Shown: positions 16,037 to 25,620, numbered from the stretch's first letter. The stretch: 64,000 bases of DNA from Candidatus Onthomonas avicola (GCA_018710845.1 DVJB01000039.1:1-64000), one strand, 5' to 3'. Numbers and translations are program-made. Notes: a model not told the origin generated them from the sequence alone.

Positions 16037-16369
16037 TTAGGTATTGTGGTCGCTCTGGTGGAAGGTCTTGAGGTTGCCGATCTTCCGGCTGCGGCGGTCC
16101 AGCTCCTCCAGCACCGCCTCGAGGGGAATGCCCTCGTTCACCATCAAGACCATCAGGTGGTAGAGCAGGTCGGAGATCTCCCCCACCGTCTCCGGCTGGC
16201 TGCCGTTCTTGGCGGCGATGATGGTCTCGGCGCACTCCTCCCCCACCTTCTTCAAGATCTTGTCCAGCCCCTTGTCAAAGAGATAGCAGGTATAGGAGTT
16301 CTCACTCGGGTGGCTCTTGCGGTCGAGGACCACCTGATAGAGCCCAGTCAGTACACTGTCATTCGGCAT
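16037..16369 (-). CDS. hisE: Phosphoribosyl-ATP pyrophosphatase
   Basis: 110 residues from the ATG at 16369 (GGAGG 9 bases upstream), overlapping the end of hisI by 11 bases. Family motifs are KKVGEECAETIIAAKN and EISDLLYHLMVLM. HisE hydrolyses PR-ATP to PR-AMP, the second step of histidine synthesis. It is a separate protein here, not fused to HisI as in enterobacteria. It is the last gene of the operon. Confidence 0.96.
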   Translation of the reverse strand: MPNDSVLTGLYQVVLDRKSHPSENSYTCYLFDKGLDKILKKVGEECAETIIAAKNGSQPETVGEISDLLYHLMVLMVNEGIPLEAVLEELDRRSRKIGNLKTFHQSDHNT

Positions 16370-16697
16370 CGGAATCTTCCTCCCAAATCGGATTGAAAAA
16401 GCAGCTGCGCGCACCGGTGTGACAGGTCGGTCCCACCGGGTCGCAGAGGTAGAGCAGGGTGTCGGTGTCGCAGTCAGTCACCATCTTGCGCACATGGAGG
16501 AAGTGACCGGAACTCTCCCCCTTATTCCAGAGCTTCTGGCGGCTGCGCGACCAGAACCAGGCGGTCTTGGTCTGGAGCGTCAACTCCACCGCCTCGCGGT
16601 TGGTGAAGCCGAGCATGAGCACGGCGCCGTCCGCCCGGTCCTGGATGATGACCGGGATCAGATCAGACTTCTGAAACAGTCGGTCAAGGTCAAACAT
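16359..16697 (-). CDS. hisI: Phosphoribosyl-AMP cyclohydrolase
   Basis: 112 residues with all expected signatures: [16 protein letters not shown], the metal-binding DCDTDTLL and GPTCHTG. It opens the adenine ring of PR-AMP to give ProFAR. It overlaps hisF by 8 bases and hisE by 11. Confidence 0.97.
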   Translation of the reverse strand: MFDLDRLFQKSDLIPVIIQDRADGAVLMLGFTNREAVELTLQTKTAWFWSRSRQKLWNKGESSGHFLHVRKMVTDCDTDTLLYLCDPVGPTCHTGARSCFFNPIWEEDSDAE

Positions 16698-17469
16698 GGG
16701 TACTCCCCCTCTCCTGGCGCACCGGGATACCGCGTGCGCGCAGATAGTCCTTCACCTGCGGGACGGTCAGCTCGCCGAAGTGGAAGAGCGAGGCGGCAAG
16801 GGCCGCGTCGCAGCCGGTCTGCTCGAAGACCTCGGCAAAGTGGGCGAGGCTCCCGCAGCCGCCGGAGGCGATCACCGGGATGGAAACCGCCGCCGTCACC
16901 GCGCGGGTCATCTCCAGGTCAAAGCCGGCCTTGGTGCCGTCGGCGTCCATTGAGGTGAGGAGAATCTCCCCTGCGCCGAGGCGCTCGCCCTCCTTCACCC
17001 ACTCGATCAGGTCCCTGCCGGTGGGGATGCGCCCTCCGGCGACCACCACCTCATAGCCGCCCTCCGGGCGCTTCCGGGCGTCCACCGCCAGCACGACGCA
17101 CTGGCTGCCGAAGCGCTCGGCCGCGCGGGAGATCAGGCTCGGGGCCTTCACGGCAGCAGAGTTGACGGAGATCTTGTCCGCCCCCGCGCGCAGGAGGGTC
17201 TGGAAATCCTCCAACGTGCGGATGCCGCCGCCCACCGTCAGCGGGACGAAGACCTGAGCTGCGGTGCGGGCCACCACGTCCGCCACCGTCTTGCGCGCTT
17301 CATGGGTGGCGGTGATGTCGAGAAAGACGATCTCGTCCGCGCCCTGGTCGGAGTAGTACTTCGCCAGCTCCACCGGGTCGCCGGCGTCGCGGATGTTGAC
17401 AAAGTTGACCCCCTTGACCACGCGGCCGTCGCGCACGTCAAGGCAGGGGATCACTCGTTTGGCCAGCAT
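16690..17469 (-). CDS. hisF: Imidazole glycerol phosphate synthase, cyclase subunit
   Basis: 259-residue TIM barrel. The catalytic aspartates are in IPCLDVRDG (D11) and VLAVDARK (about D130), and the phosphate-binding loops are [10 protein letters not shown] and [11 protein letters not shown]. HisF uses ammonia channelled from HisH to make IGP and AICAR. It overlaps hisA upstream by 19 bases. Confidence 0.97.
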   Translation of the reverse strand: MLAKRVIPCLDVRDGRVVKGVNFVNIRDAGDPVELAKYYSDQGADEIVFLDITATHEARKTVADVVARTAAQVFVPLTVGGGIRTLEDFQTLLRAGADKISVNSAAVKAPSLISRAAERFGSQCVVLAVDARKRPEGGYEVVVAGGRIPTGRDLIEWVKEGERLGAGEILLTSMDADGTKAGFDLEMTRAVTAAVSIPVIASGGCGSLAHFAEVFEQTGCDAALAASLFHFGELTVPQVKDYLRARGIPVRQERGSTHV

Positions 17470-18188
17470 TGTGCTCCCCCCTCCCGGACGGCGCGGGCCA
17501 GGTCCACCGCGCCTGTGTAGTACGCCTTGCCGATGATGGCCCCGTCCAGGCCCATCTCCCGCAGGCGGTTTAGATCTTCGTTGGCGGACACGCCGCCCGA
17601 GGCGACGATCCGGCAGCCGGGCACCGCCGCTTGCAGCGCCGCGAGACGGTCGTAGGACGGGCCGGTCAGCAGGCCGTCGGTGTCAATATCGGTAAAGATA
17701 ATTACCTTTACACCTTTTTCCACGACCTGGCGGGCGAAGTCGAGGTAATCCAGGCCGGAGTCCTCCGTCCAGCCGGCAGTACGCACCCGGCCGTCCCGCG
17801 CGTCGATGCCCACGGCGATGCGCGCGCCGTAGCGCGCCGCCGCCTCGCGCACCAGCTCGGGCCGGGAGACGGCGGCCGAACCGATCACCATCCTCCAGAC
17901 TCCCATCCGGTCTGCCGCCTCCAGGTCGGCCATGGAGCGGATGCCGCCCCCCAGCTCAACATGCAGGCCGGACGAGCGCGCCAGCTCCTCGACAATGGCG
18001 GCATTTTTCCGCACGCCGCTCTTCGCGCCGTCCAGGTCCACCAGATGCAGGTAGCGCGCCCCGGCGGCGTAGAAGGCGCGCGCCGTCTCCAGCGGGCTGT
18101 CCGCCACCTGATGGACCGTGTCAAATTCGCCGCGGCGCAGGCGGACGACTCGCCCATCTTTCAGATCAATTGCAGGCAAGAGAATCAT
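17451..18188 (-). CDS. hisA: ProFAR isomerase
   Basis: 245-residue TIM barrel homologous to HisF. It begins [19 protein letters not shown] (catalytic D8) and has [14 protein letters not shown] and [12 protein letters not shown]. It catalyses the Amadori rearrangement of ProFAR to PRFAR. It overlaps hisH by 4 bases. Confidence 0.96.
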   Translation of the reverse strand: MILLPAIDLKDGRVVRLRRGEFDTVHQVADSPLETARAFYAAGARYLHLVDLDGAKSGVRKNAAIVEELARSSGLHVELGGGIRSMADLEAADRMGVWRMVIGSAAVSRPELVREAAARYGARIAVGIDARDGRVRTAGWTEDSGLDYLDFARQVVEKGVKVIIFTDIDTDGLLTGPSYDRLAALQAAVPGCRIVASGGVSANEDLNRLREMGLDGAIIGKAYYTGAVDLARAVREGGAQCWPNE

Positions 18189-18793
18189 CGGTTCAGCCTC
18201 CCAAAGTTGCGCAGCATCTCCAGGCCCACCTCGCCGGACTTCTCCGGGTGGAACTGGGTGCCGTAGACGTTGCCGTTCTGCACGGCGGCCACGACGGGGA
18301 CGCCGTAGTCGGTGAGGGCGGTCACCTGCTCCTCCCGGGACGCACGGCCGCAGAAGGAGTGGACAAAGTAGACATAGACCCCCTCGTCCAGCCCGTCAAA
18401 GAGCGGGCAGGCGCGGGGAAAGCGCAGGCTGTTCCAACCGATGTGCGGGAGCTTCAGGTCAGTCTCGATCCGCTCCACCGTGCCGCCGATCAGGCCCAAC
18501 CCCTCGCAGGGGCGCACCTCCAGCCCGCGCTCAAAGAGAAGCTGCATCCCCAGGCAGATGCCGAGGATGGGTTTGCGCTCTGCCTCACGGCGTAAAATCA
18601 CGTCCAGTCCGGGGTGGGAGAGCTTCTCCCACGCATCCGGGAAGGCCCCGACACCGGGGAGGATGATGGCGTCCGCGCGCTCAAAGACGGCGGCCTCGTC
18701 GGTAATTCTGGTTTCAAAGCCGAGGTAGCCCATCGCGTTGCGCACACTCATCAGGTTGCCCACGCCGTAATCGACGATGGCTGTATATCCCAT
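18185..18793 (-). CDS. hisH: Imidazole glycerol phosphate synthase, glutaminase subunit
   Basis: 202 residues from the ATG at 18793 (AGGGGGGAG upstream). The class I glutaminase triad is visible: Cys in GICLGMQ, and His and Glu in TQFHPEKSGE. The N terminus is IVDYGVGNL. HisH supplies ammonia to HisF. The start in the ORF track (18814) overlaps the hisB stop and is less likely. Confidence 0.96.
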   Translation of the reverse strand: MGYTAIVDYGVGNLMSVRNAMGYLGFETRITDEAAVFERADAIILPGVGAFPDAWEKLSHPGLDVILRREAERKPILGICLGMQLLFERGLEVRPCEGLGLIGGTVERIETDLKLPHIGWNSLRFPRACPLFDGLDEGVYVYFVHSFCGRASREEQVTALTDYGVPVVAAVQNGNVYGTQFHPEKSGEVGLEMLRNFGRLNR

Positions 18794-18810
18794 AACCGCT
18801 CCCCCCTCTC

Positions 18811-19389
18811 TCACAGAACGCCCTTGGTGGAGGTGACGCCGCCGCCCTCCACCCGCACCGCGTCGCGCAGGGCCATGCCGAGGCTCTTGAAGAGGGCCTC
18901 GGTGATGTGGTGCGCGTTCTCACCGTAGAGGCAGCGCTGATGCAGCGTCAGCCCGGCGTTGTGGGCAAACGCGCGCATAAACTCCACCGTCAGACAGCTG
19001 TCGTACTGCCCGATCATCGGCTGGGGCATCGGCGCGTCAAAGACGAGGTAGGGCCGGTTGGAGAAGTCCAGCGCCGTAAAGGCCAGCGCCTCGTCCATCG
19101 GGATATAGCAGGAGGCGTAGCGGCGGATGCCTGCCCGGTCACCCAGGGCGGCGCGGACCGCCTGGCCGAGGACAATCCCGGTGTCCTCCACCGTGTGGTG
19201 CCCGTCCACCTCCAGGTCGCCGTGAACCGCGATTTCGAGACCGATTTTGGCGTAAAAGCCAAAGGCGGTGAGCATATGGTCAAAAAAGCCGATGCCGGTG
19301 GAGACCCGGACGGGGCCGCCGTCCAGGTTCACCGAGACGGCAACCTGCGTCTCCTTGGTATTGCGTTCCAGCTTTGCCGTTCTCGCCAT
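18811..19389 (-). CDS. hisB: Imidazoleglycerol-phosphate dehydratase
   Basis: 192 residues from the ATG at 19389 with GAGGTG upstream; the track start at 19410 would overlap hisD. Metal-binding motifs are IGFFDHML, DGHHTVEDTGI and AHHITEALFKSLG. It is monofunctional with no histidinol-phosphatase domain. It converts IGP to imidazole-acetol phosphate, the substrate of HisC, which is not encoded in this operon. Confidence 0.96.
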   Translation of the reverse strand: MARTAKLERNTKETQVAVSVNLDGGPVRVSTGIGFFDHMLTAFGFYAKIGLEIAVHGDLEVDGHHTVEDTGIVLGQAVRAALGDRAGIRRYASCYIPMDEALAFTALDFSNRPYLVFDAPMPQPMIGQYDSCLTVEFMRAFAHNAGLTLHQRCLYGENAHHITEALFKSLGMALRDAVRVEGGGVTSTKGVL

Positions 19390-19399
19390 CCCGTTCACC

Positions 19400-20677
19400 T
19401 CAATCCTCAAACCGCACGGCGATGGAGTTGGCGTGCGCGGTCAGGTGCTCTGCCCGGGCGAAGGTGATAATCTCCTCCTGTAACCCGGCAAGGCTCTCGC
19501 GGTCAAACTCAATCACCGACATGCTCTTCAAAAACGCCTCTACGCTCAGCGGGGAGAAGAATCGGGCCGTGCCGCTGGTGGGCAGGACATGGTCCGGGCC
19601 CGCGAGGTAGTCCCCCAGCGGCTCGGGCGACCACGCGCCGAGGAAGACCGCCCCGGCGTTGCGGATGCCGCCGAGGAGGTCGCGCGGGGCGCGGGTGACG
19701 ATCTCCAGGTGCTCCGGCGCGACGAGGTTGGCCAGCTCGACGCAGGCGGTGAGGTCGCGGCAGACGATGGCCGCGCCATAGTCGCGCACGGAGGCCTCCA
19801 TGATCTCGCTGCGGGAGAGGTAACCTGTCTGGCGCGCCATCTCGCGGTCCACCGCCTCGGCCAGCGTCCTCGAGTCGGTGAGCAGCCAGGGGGAGGCGAG
19901 CCGGTCGTGCTCGGCCTGGCTGAGCAGGTCGGCGGCGACGAACTTCGGGTCGGCGCTGTCATCCGCGATCACCAGCACCTCGGACGGGCCGGCCACCATG
20001 TCGATGTCCAGCGTGCCGTAGGCCAGGCGCTTGGCGGCGGCGACAAAGGCGTTGCCCGGCCCCACCAGCTTGTCCACCCGGGGGATAAAGCCCGCGCCAT
20101 AGGTCAGGGCGGCGACCGCCTGCGCGCCGCCGACGGCGATCACCCGGTCCACCCCGGCAATCTGCGCCGCGGCGAGGACAGCGGCGTTCAGGTTTTCCGT
20201 CGGCGGGGTGACCATCACCACCTCGCGCACCCCCGCCACCTTGGCGGGCACCGCATTCATCAGCACGCTGCTGGGGTAGGCCGCCGTGCCGCCGGGGACG
20301 TAGACGCCCACCCGGTCGAGGGCGCGGACGATGCGCCCCACCCGTCCGCCGTCCGGTGAGGTCCACTCGCGGCTGTGGGTGAGCAGCTTCTCGTTGTAGT
20401 CACGGATATTCGCCGCGGCGTGCTCCATCGCGGCGGTCAGCTCGGGGGCGCAGGCCGCGCGGGCCGCCTCCAGCTCCTCCGGGCCGATCTCGCGCGGCTC
20501 AGCGCGGTCAAAGCGCAGGGAGTACTCCCGCACCGCCTCGTAGCCGCGCGCGCGCACGTCGGCCAAAATGGCGGCCGCGGTCTTGGAGATCTCCTCATTC
20601 GCCGCGGCGGCGCGGGCCTTGAGAGAGGCAATCAGGCGCTGTTCCGATACGCCGTCCGCCGTTACGATCTGAATCAT
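19400..20677 (-). CDS. hisD: Histidinol dehydrogenase
   Basis: 425 residues. The family signature [15 protein letters not shown] is followed by the catalytic stretch [13 protein letters not shown]. HisD is a zinc enzyme that oxidises histidinol to histidine in two NAD-dependent steps. It overlaps hisG by 4 bases (ATGA) and precedes hisB by 10 bases. Confidence 0.97.
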   Translation of the reverse strand: MIQIVTADGVSEQRLIASLKARAAAANEEISKTAAAILADVRARGYEAVREYSLRFDRAEPREIGPEELEAARAACAPELTAAMEHAAANIRDYNEKLLTHSREWTSPDGGRVGRIVRALDRVGVYVPGGTAAYPSSVLMNAVPAKVAGVREVVMVTPPTENLNAAVLAAAQIAGVDRVIAVGGAQAVAALTYGAGFIPRVDKLVGPGNAFVAAAKRLAYGTLDIDMVAGPSEVLVIADDSADPKFVAADLLSQAEHDRLASPWLLTDSRTLAEAVDREMARQTGYLSRSEIMEASVRDYGAAIVCRDLTACVELANLVAPEHLEIVTRAPRDLLGGIRNAGAVFLGAWSPEPLGDYLAGPDHVLPTSGTARFFSPLSVEAFLKSMSVIEFDRESLAGLQEEIITFARAEHLTAHANSIAVRFED

Positions 20678-21315
20678 GTGGCACTCCTCACTTCCCTCTC
20701 ACAGCGGGCAATCAGATCCGCGATCTCCGCTTTGTGCAGCTTCATGCTGGCGGTGTTGACGATCAGCCGGGCAGAGACACGGACGACCGTCTCAATCGGA
20801 ATCAGACCGTTGGCCGCCAGCGTCGCGCCCGTCTCCACGATGTCCACAATGCCATCCGCCAGGCCGAGCAGCGGGGCCAGCTCGACGGAGCCCTCGATCT
20901 TGATGATGTCCACGTCCATCCCCTTTTGCTCAAAGAAGGCGCGGGTCACGTTGGGATATTTCGACGCGATGGTGCGCGTTTTATAGCTGCCGTAAAAGTC
21001 GCGCCCCTCCGGCACCGCCAGGGCAAAGCGGCAGGCGCCGAAGCCGAGGTCGAGCACCTCATAGAAGGAACCGCCCTTTTCCAGGATGGTGTCCTTGCCG
21101 ACAATGCCGAGGTCGCAGACGCCGTGCTCGACATAGGTGATGACGTCCGGCGCCTTGGCGAGCACTGCGTCCAGGGGATAGTTCGGCAGGCTGTGAATCA
21201 GGCGGCGGCCGGGATTCTCCAGCGGCTCGCAGTCCAGCCCGGCGCGGGTGAAGAGGTCCATGCTCTTCTTCTGCAACCTGCCCTTGGTCAGGGCGATGCG
21301 CAGGCGGTCTGTCAT
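20674..21315 (-). CDS. hisG: ATP phosphoribosyltransferase, short form catalytic subunit
   Basis: 213 residues from the ATG at 21315, which overlaps the hisZ stop as ATGA; the ORF track extends it wrongly into hisZ. RIALTKGRLQKKS, DLGIVGKD and GIVDIVETGATLAANGL are diagnostic. The C-terminal ACT-like regulatory domain of long HisG is absent, so it needs HisZ for activity and feedback by histidine. It catalyses the first committed step. Confidence 0.97.
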   Translation of the reverse strand: MTDRLRIALTKGRLQKKSMDLFTRAGLDCEPLENPGRRLIHSLPNYPLDAVLAKAPDVITYVEHGVCDLGIVGKDTILEKGGSFYEVLDLGFGACRFALAVPEGRDFYGSYKTRTIASKYPNVTRAFFEQKGMDVDIIKIEGSVELAPLLGLADGIVDIVETGATLAANGLIPIETVVRVSARLIVNTASMKLHKAEIADLIARCEREVRSAT

Positions 21316-22484
21316 GACACCGTCACCTCCCGAATCCCGTCCTCTTCCAGAATAAGCACCGTCCCAATCCCCTTCTCCCGCGCGAGCTGGAGGGTGCTCT
21401 CCAGGCGGTTGCACGGGGAGAGCTCACAGGTCCCGCGCGCGCGGCTGTCCACCAGAGCGAGGGCCTTGCCGATCAGGTGCGGCGGATAGTGTACCACGGC
21501 GGCGAGGCGAGGCGGCTCGGCCTGCGGCAGGCAGCGGGCTACGCCGTCCACGTCGATGGCAAAGCCGGTCGCCTGCGCCGGGCGTCCAAAGCTCGCGCAG
21601 AGCTGGTCATAGCGCCCGCCGCTGAGCACCGCGTCCCCCGCGCCCTCCACGTAGCCGCGGAAGATGGGGCCGGTATAGTAGTCGATATGGTGGACCATAC
21701 CGAGGTCAAAGCGGAGATAGCTCCCGTAACCGGCGCGGTCGAGCTGAGTATAGAGGTCGCGCAGGTAGTCGATCGCGCTCATCCGGCCGGCGAGGGCCTC
21801 CGCCTCGTCCAGGACCTCCACCCCGCCGAAGAGGTAGGCGAGGCGGCGCACCGCCTCGCAGCCGGGTTGGCCGGCGTAGTTGGACATAAAATCATCCAGA
21901 GCGGTGAAGTTCTTCCCCTCAATCAGCGCGCGCATCTGCTCGAGCTCCTCTCGGTCCATCTCCAGCCGCCGGGCAAAGGCGGGGAAGATGTCCGCGTGGC
22001 CCAGCTCGATGTGGAAGTCCTCCAGAGCGCAGGCGCGCAGGGCGTCTACGGCGGTGGCGATCACCTCGAGGTCGGCCTTTCGCCCCTTCGCGCCGATCAG
22101 CTCAATGCCGCACTGGGGGATTTCGCGGTGGCGGCCGCGGTGTTCCTGCCCGGCGCGGTAGACCGCCTGATTGTAGTAAAACCGCTGTGGGAGGACCGCG
22201 TCCTTCAGCTTGGTCGCCGCGACGCGGGCAATCGGCGTCGTGCAGTCCGGCCGTAGGACGCAGATCTTGCCGGAGCGGTCCACCAGCTTGACCATCTCCT
22301 CCTGCGCGATGGCGCTGCCGGAGATGGTGAACAGGTCGTAAAACTCCTCCTCTGGGGTGATGATCTCGCTGTAACCGCGCTGGCGGAACAGATGCGTCAG
22401 CGCGGACTGGACCCGACGGCGCTCGCGGCACTCCTCAAAAAGGCGGTCCCGCGTGCCCTCCGGGGTGTTGGGTATGTATCGCAT
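21312..22484 (-). CDS. hisZ: ATP phosphoribosyltransferase regulatory subunit
   Basis: 390 residues from the ATG at 22484, with AGGAG 11 bases upstream; the track start at 22535 lies inside the promoter region. It resembles histidyl-tRNA synthetase (LRPDCTTPIARV, YYNQAVYRAGQEHRGR, DYYTGPIFRGYVEG) but lacks the anticodon-binding domain, as HisZ does. It forms a hetero-octamer with short HisG. It is the first gene of hisZGDBHAFIE. Confidence 0.93.
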   Translation of the reverse strand: MRYIPNTPEGTRDRLFEECRERRRVQSALTHLFRQRGYSEIITPEEEFYDLFTISGSAIAQEEMVKLVDRSGKICVLRPDCTTPIARVAATKLKDAVLPQRFYYNQAVYRAGQEHRGRHREIPQCGIELIGAKGRKADLEVIATAVDALRACALEDFHIELGHADIFPAFARRLEMDREELEQMRALIEGKNFTALDDFMSNYAGQPGCEAVRRLAYLFGGVEVLDEAEALAGRMSAIDYLRDLYTQLDRAGYGSYLRFDLGMVHHIDYYTGPIFRGYVEGAGDAVLSGGRYDQLCASFGRPAQATGFAIDVDGVARCLPQAEPPRLAAVVHYPPHLIGKALALVDSRARGTCELSPCNRLESTLQLAREKGIGTVLILEEDGIREVTVS

Positions 22485-22537
22485 GAATGCAGTCGCTCCT
22501 ATCCCGGCCGAAGCGAGTCCGGCCTTTACTTTCATTC

Positions 22538-22551
22538 GCTAATACATTAGC
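22538..22551. promoter_or_regulatory. Palindrome over the his promoter -10 box (candidate operator)
   Basis: GCTAAT and ATTAGC are perfect inverted arms with a 2-base spacer, covering the -10 hexamer. That position would allow repression by steric block. A TrpR-like HisR/YerC repressor is a plausible binder, but no regulator gene is adjacent. Confidence 0.5.
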
Positions 22552-22572
22552 ATACAAGAGTTCTGCTGTCAA
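22544..22572 (-). promoter_or_regulatory. SigmaA promoter of the his operon
   Basis: On the minus strand TTGACA and TAATGT are separated by 17 bases, with TG one base before the -10 (extended -10). The leader is only about 55 bases, so there is no room for a T-box. Confidence 0.65.
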
Positions 22573-22586
22573 TGCCTAAATCCACG

Positions 22587-22623
22587 CAAAAGGGCCGGCT
22601 TCTCGGGGGAAACCGGCCCTTTC
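22587..22623 (-). terminator. Terminator after the thioesterase gene
   Basis: AGGGCCGG and CCGGCCCT form a perfect 8-bp stem followed by TTTG on the minus strand. Confidence 0.75.
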
Positions 22624-22636
22624 GCTCCACCTCCGG

Positions 22637-23083
22637 TCAGCGCGCCGGCGGCAGCTCCGGCTGGCAGGCCAGCATAGATGCAAAGATGGCGTGATAGTCC
22701 GGGGCGTGGCGCTTGAGGTTGACCGGGCGGTAGCCCTCACGCGCGAGGAAACAGTGCTCGCTCGTACCGGTGCAGCGCAGTTCCCCCGTCTTTGCGTCGC
22801 GCACCTGATAGCTCATGGCAAAGCGGACGCCGTTATAGCGGTCCAGGTGGAAAAAGACCTCCACTGTGTCTCGGAAATGAGTCATCGTCTTGTACTCTGC
22901 CGAGACGCCGATGACCGGGATGATGATGCCGCGCGCTTCCATCTCGTCGTAGTGGATGCCGGCCTGCTCCATCCAGTCGATCCGCGCCTCCTCAAACCAG
23001 CGAATATAGTTGGAGTGGTGGACGACGCCCATCTGGTCCGTCTCGTAGTACTTCGCGTTATGCTGATAGGGTTTGAATTCCAT
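22637..23083 (-). CDS. Acyl-CoA thioesterase, hotdog fold (4HBT/YbgC-like)
   Basis: 148 residues. The 4-hydroxybenzoyl-CoA thioesterase motif YYETDQMGVVHHSNYIRWFEEAR has the catalytic Asp16. It likely hydrolyses a CoA or ACP thioester in the cytoplasm, but the substrate cannot be told from sequence. It is the last gene of a run from rpmE or hflX down: the YigZ gene ends 16 bases upstream. Confidence 0.85.
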   Translation of the reverse strand: MEFKPYQHNAKYYETDQMGVVHHSNYIRWFEEARIDWMEQAGIHYDEMEARGIIIPVIGVSAEYKTMTHFRDTVEVFFHLDRYNGVRFAMSYQVRDAKTGELRCTGTSEHCFLAREGYRPVNLKRHAPDYHAIFASMLACQPELPPAR

Positions 23084-23099
23084 CTCGTTCTCCTCCGTG

Positions 23100-23726
23100 T
23101 CACGGCCGGGGCACAGCCCGGCACTCGGTGCCCGTGACTTGGGGACACACCGTCCCCGCCGTCACCTCCACGACTCGCGCGCAAAACGCCTCCGCCCGCT
23201 CCTCCGGGAGGAGGAGTCGGAGCGTCACCTCGGCGCCGTACTCCGTATCCGACACCAGACCGTCGGCCTGCTCCGCCTCAAGCTGGAGGCGGGCGAGCAG
23301 ATGATAGCCGCAGGTGAGCGTGAGGGCGGACCAGGGGCGGACGACGGAAATCCCCGCCGCGTCCAGCGCGTCCTTCGCGCTGCGAGTATAGGCGCGCACC
23401 AACCCGCCCGCGCCGAGCAGGACGCCGCCAAAGTAGCGCGTGACGACACAGACCAGGTCAGTCACCCCCTCGCGGGTGAAGACGCCGAGCATCGGCTGGC
23501 CCGCCGTGCCCTGCGGCTCGCCGTCGTCGGAGTAGCGCACCGGGCCATCGCGCAGGAGGTAGCACCAGCAGTTGTGACGCGCGTCGTGGTGACGGCGGCG
23601 GACCTCGTCCAAAAAGGCGCGGGCCTCCTCCTCCGTCGCGACAGGCTTCACGCGCCCGATAAAGCGAGAGCGCTTTTCCACAAATTCTGTCTCACTTGCC
23701 CGGGTTGGGACGCAGTACGGCTCCAC
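23100..23726 (-). CDS. YigZ/IMPACT-family protein
   Basis: 208 residues. The N-terminal Impact domain has FVEKRSRFIGRVKPV, ARHNCWCYLL and the signature SDDGEPQGTAGQPML, and the second domain is the DUF1949 fold. Members are conserved proteins with a suggested translation or stress role; the biochemical activity is unsettled. It lies 3 bases after the hflX stop, so it is co-transcribed with it. Confidence 0.88.
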   Translation of the reverse strand: MEPYCVPTRASETEFVEKRSRFIGRVKPVATEEEARAFLDEVRRRHHDARHNCWCYLLRDGPVRYSDDGEPQGTAGQPMLGVFTREGVTDLVCVVTRYFGGVLLGAGGLVRAYTRSAKDALDAAGISVVRPWSALTLTCGYHLLARLQLEAEQADGLVSDTEYGAEVTLRLLLPEERAEAFCARVVEVTAGTVCPQVTGTECRAVPRP

Positions 23727-23729
23727 ACC

Positions 23730-25022
23730 TCAGCCCTCCCTGTCCGGCGCGAGATAGGCGCGCAGCTGGCCGAGCACGCGAGGCGTGCACACGGCGGTGA
23801 CCTCAATCGTATCGGCGTAGTCCACCTGTTCTACACTCGCCTCGCGGTAGAGCTGGTCGAGCAGGCCGCCCCTGTCATATGGGATGCGCAGGCACACCCG
23901 GCGCCGGCCCTGGTCGAGCCGCCGGGCGATCGCCCGAAGCAGCTCGTCCACTCCCTCTCCCGTCTTGGCCGAGAGACAGACGGCGTCCTCCCCGTGCGGG
24001 AGAATCTCCACCGGATAGAGGTCGCATTTGTTGTAGACGTTGATGCGCGGGGTCTGCTCGGCGCCCAGCTCGGCGATCAGCGACTCCACCACCGCCGCCT
24101 GCTCCCGCCAATCCGGACAGGAGGCGTCGATCACGTGGAGCAGCAGGTCCGCGTGGGTCAGCTCCTCCAGTGTGGCCTTGAATGCCTCGATGAGCTGGTG
24201 GGGCAGCTTGTGGATAAAGCCCACCGTGTCTGAGAGGAGGACGGTGAGGGTATCTGTGATCTCCAGAGTGCGGGTGGTGGTGTCCAGCGTGTCAAACAGC
24301 CGGTCGTTGGCCGGGATGCCGGCCCCGGTGAGCTGGTTGAGCAGGGTGGATTTGCCCGCATTGGTATAGCCGACGAGGGCGACGACGGGCACCTCGTTCT
24401 TCTCTCGGCGCTCGCGCTGGACGGCGCGGACGCGGCGCACCTCGCGCAGGTCCGCCTCCAGGCGGGTGATCTTGCGGCGGATGTGGCGGCGGTCGGTCTC
24501 CAGCTGGGTCTCGCCCGGGCCGCGCGTGCCGATGGGCGATTTGCCGCCCGAGGCGGTCTGGCGAACCAGATGGCCCCACATGCCAGTCAGGCGTGGGAGG
24601 ATATAGCGGTACTGCGCCAGCTCCACCTGGAGCCGGCCCTCCCGCGTCTGAGCGCGCTTGGCAAAGATGTCCAAAATGAGGCCGGCGCGGTCCATCACCT
24701 GAACGCCGACCATCTCGGTGAGCACCCGCACCTGGGTGGGAGAGAGCGCGTTGTCAAAGATGACCAGGTCGGCCTCCAGCGTCTTGACCAGCTCCTTGAG
24801 TTCCTGCGCCTTGCCCTCGCCGATGAAACTGCCGGGATCGGGAGACTCCCGATTCTGGAGCATGGAGCCGACACAGGTGCCCCCCGCCGTCTCCAGCAGG
24901 GCGGCCAGCTCCTCCATGCTCGCCTCGGTGGCAGTCTCCTCCGCGCTCAGGCGGCGGGCGTTGAGCCCGACGAGGATGGCGCGGTTGATCTCGCCCTCTT
25001 TGATGCTGTCAAACTCTGTCAT
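23730..25022 (-). CDS. hflX: Ribosome-associated GTPase HflX
   Basis: 430 residues. An N-terminal HflX domain (VFIDNALSPTQVRVLTEM-like region) and coiled-coil linker (GRGPGETQLETDRR) precede a G domain with G1 GYTNAGKST, G3 DTVGF and G4 NKCD. HflX splits stalled or inactive 70S ribosomes under heat or antibiotic stress. It follows the flavin-reductase-like gene by 18 bases. Confidence 0.95.
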   Translation of the reverse strand: MTEFDSIKEGEINRAILVGLNARRLSAEETATEASMEELAALLETAGGTCVGSMLQNRESPDPGSFIGEGKAQELKELVKTLEADLVIFDNALSPTQVRVLTEMVGVQVMDRAGLILDIFAKRAQTREGRLQVELAQYRYILPRLTGMWGHLVRQTASGGKSPIGTRGPGETQLETDRRHIRRKITRLEADLREVRRVRAVQRERREKNEVPVVALVGYTNAGKSTLLNQLTGAGIPANDRLFDTLDTTTRTLEITDTLTVLLSDTVGFIHKLPHQLIEAFKATLEELTHADLLLHVIDASCPDWREQAAVVESLIAELGAEQTPRINVYNKCDLYPVEILPHGEDAVCLSAKTGEGVDELLRAIARRLDQGRRRVCLRIPYDRGGLLDQLYREASVEQVDYADTIEVTAVCTPRVLGQLRAYLAPDREG

Positions 25023-25040
25023 TGGTACCTCCGGCGGCGG

Positions 25041-25547
25041 TCAGCGGCGCAGATAGGCCTCCGTGATCTCGCCGATATAGATGTCATGATAGTCGTGGTC
25101 GGGATACCACCGGGCGTCCGCCTCCCGGTCCAGGATACACGCCGGGTCCATCCGCTGGCAGAACTGCTTGCGGCAGACGAGCACCAGCTCCGCCTGCTCG
25201 ACGTAGGCGGCCCCGCAGTCCGCCGCGGCGGTGGTCAAGCCGGTGGCGGCCCACTTATCCCCGTCCCGCCCGGAGTGGCTGCCGCAGTAGGCGAGCGCCT
25301 GGCGGTATTGCTCCGGCAGGAAGGAGAGGGTGAAGTACGCCTCCCGGTCAAGAAACTCCTTCGTATAGCGCTGCGGGCGGATATAGGCGGTAGCCGCCGG
25401 CGCGCCCCAGAGGACGCCCAAGCCGCCCCAGCTGGCGGTCATGGTGTTGCAGTCCCCCGGCTTGCCCGCCGTGACGAGCATCCACTGCTTGCCAATGGCC
25501 CGGAAGACATTGAAATCCAGTTGTTCTACATTGATCTTTTCCAGCAT
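25041..25547 (-). CDS. Flavin reductase-like / flavoredoxin-type FMN-binding protein
   Basis: 168 residues from the ATG at 25547 with AGGAGGGG 6 bases upstream. FRAIGKQWMLVTAGKPGDCNTMTASWGG and AYIRPQRYTKEFLDRE match the FMN-binding split-barrel fold (flavin reductase-like domain). Clostridial homologues are small FMN proteins that shuttle electrons or reduce flavins. The gene lies just downstream of the rpmE terminator and upstream of hflX. Confidence 0.85.
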   Translation of the reverse strand: MLEKINVEQLDFNVFRAIGKQWMLVTAGKPGDCNTMTASWGGLGVLWGAPAATAYIRPQRYTKEFLDREAYFTLSFLPEQYRQALAYCGSHSGRDGDKWAATGLTTAAADCGAAYVEQAELVLVCRKQFCQRMDPACILDREADARWYPDHDYHDIYIGEITEAYLRR

Positions 25548-25620
25548 TCCGTACCCCTCCTGTTGCGGTTTCAGACTGTCTGTCATGGTTTCTAGCGTAT
25601 GCACTGTGGCAAATTGCATG

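Noticed and set aside
22485-22572. Histidine T-box leader before hisZ
   Set aside because: Only about 55 bases from promoter to ATG, so no T-box stem or antiterminator fits.
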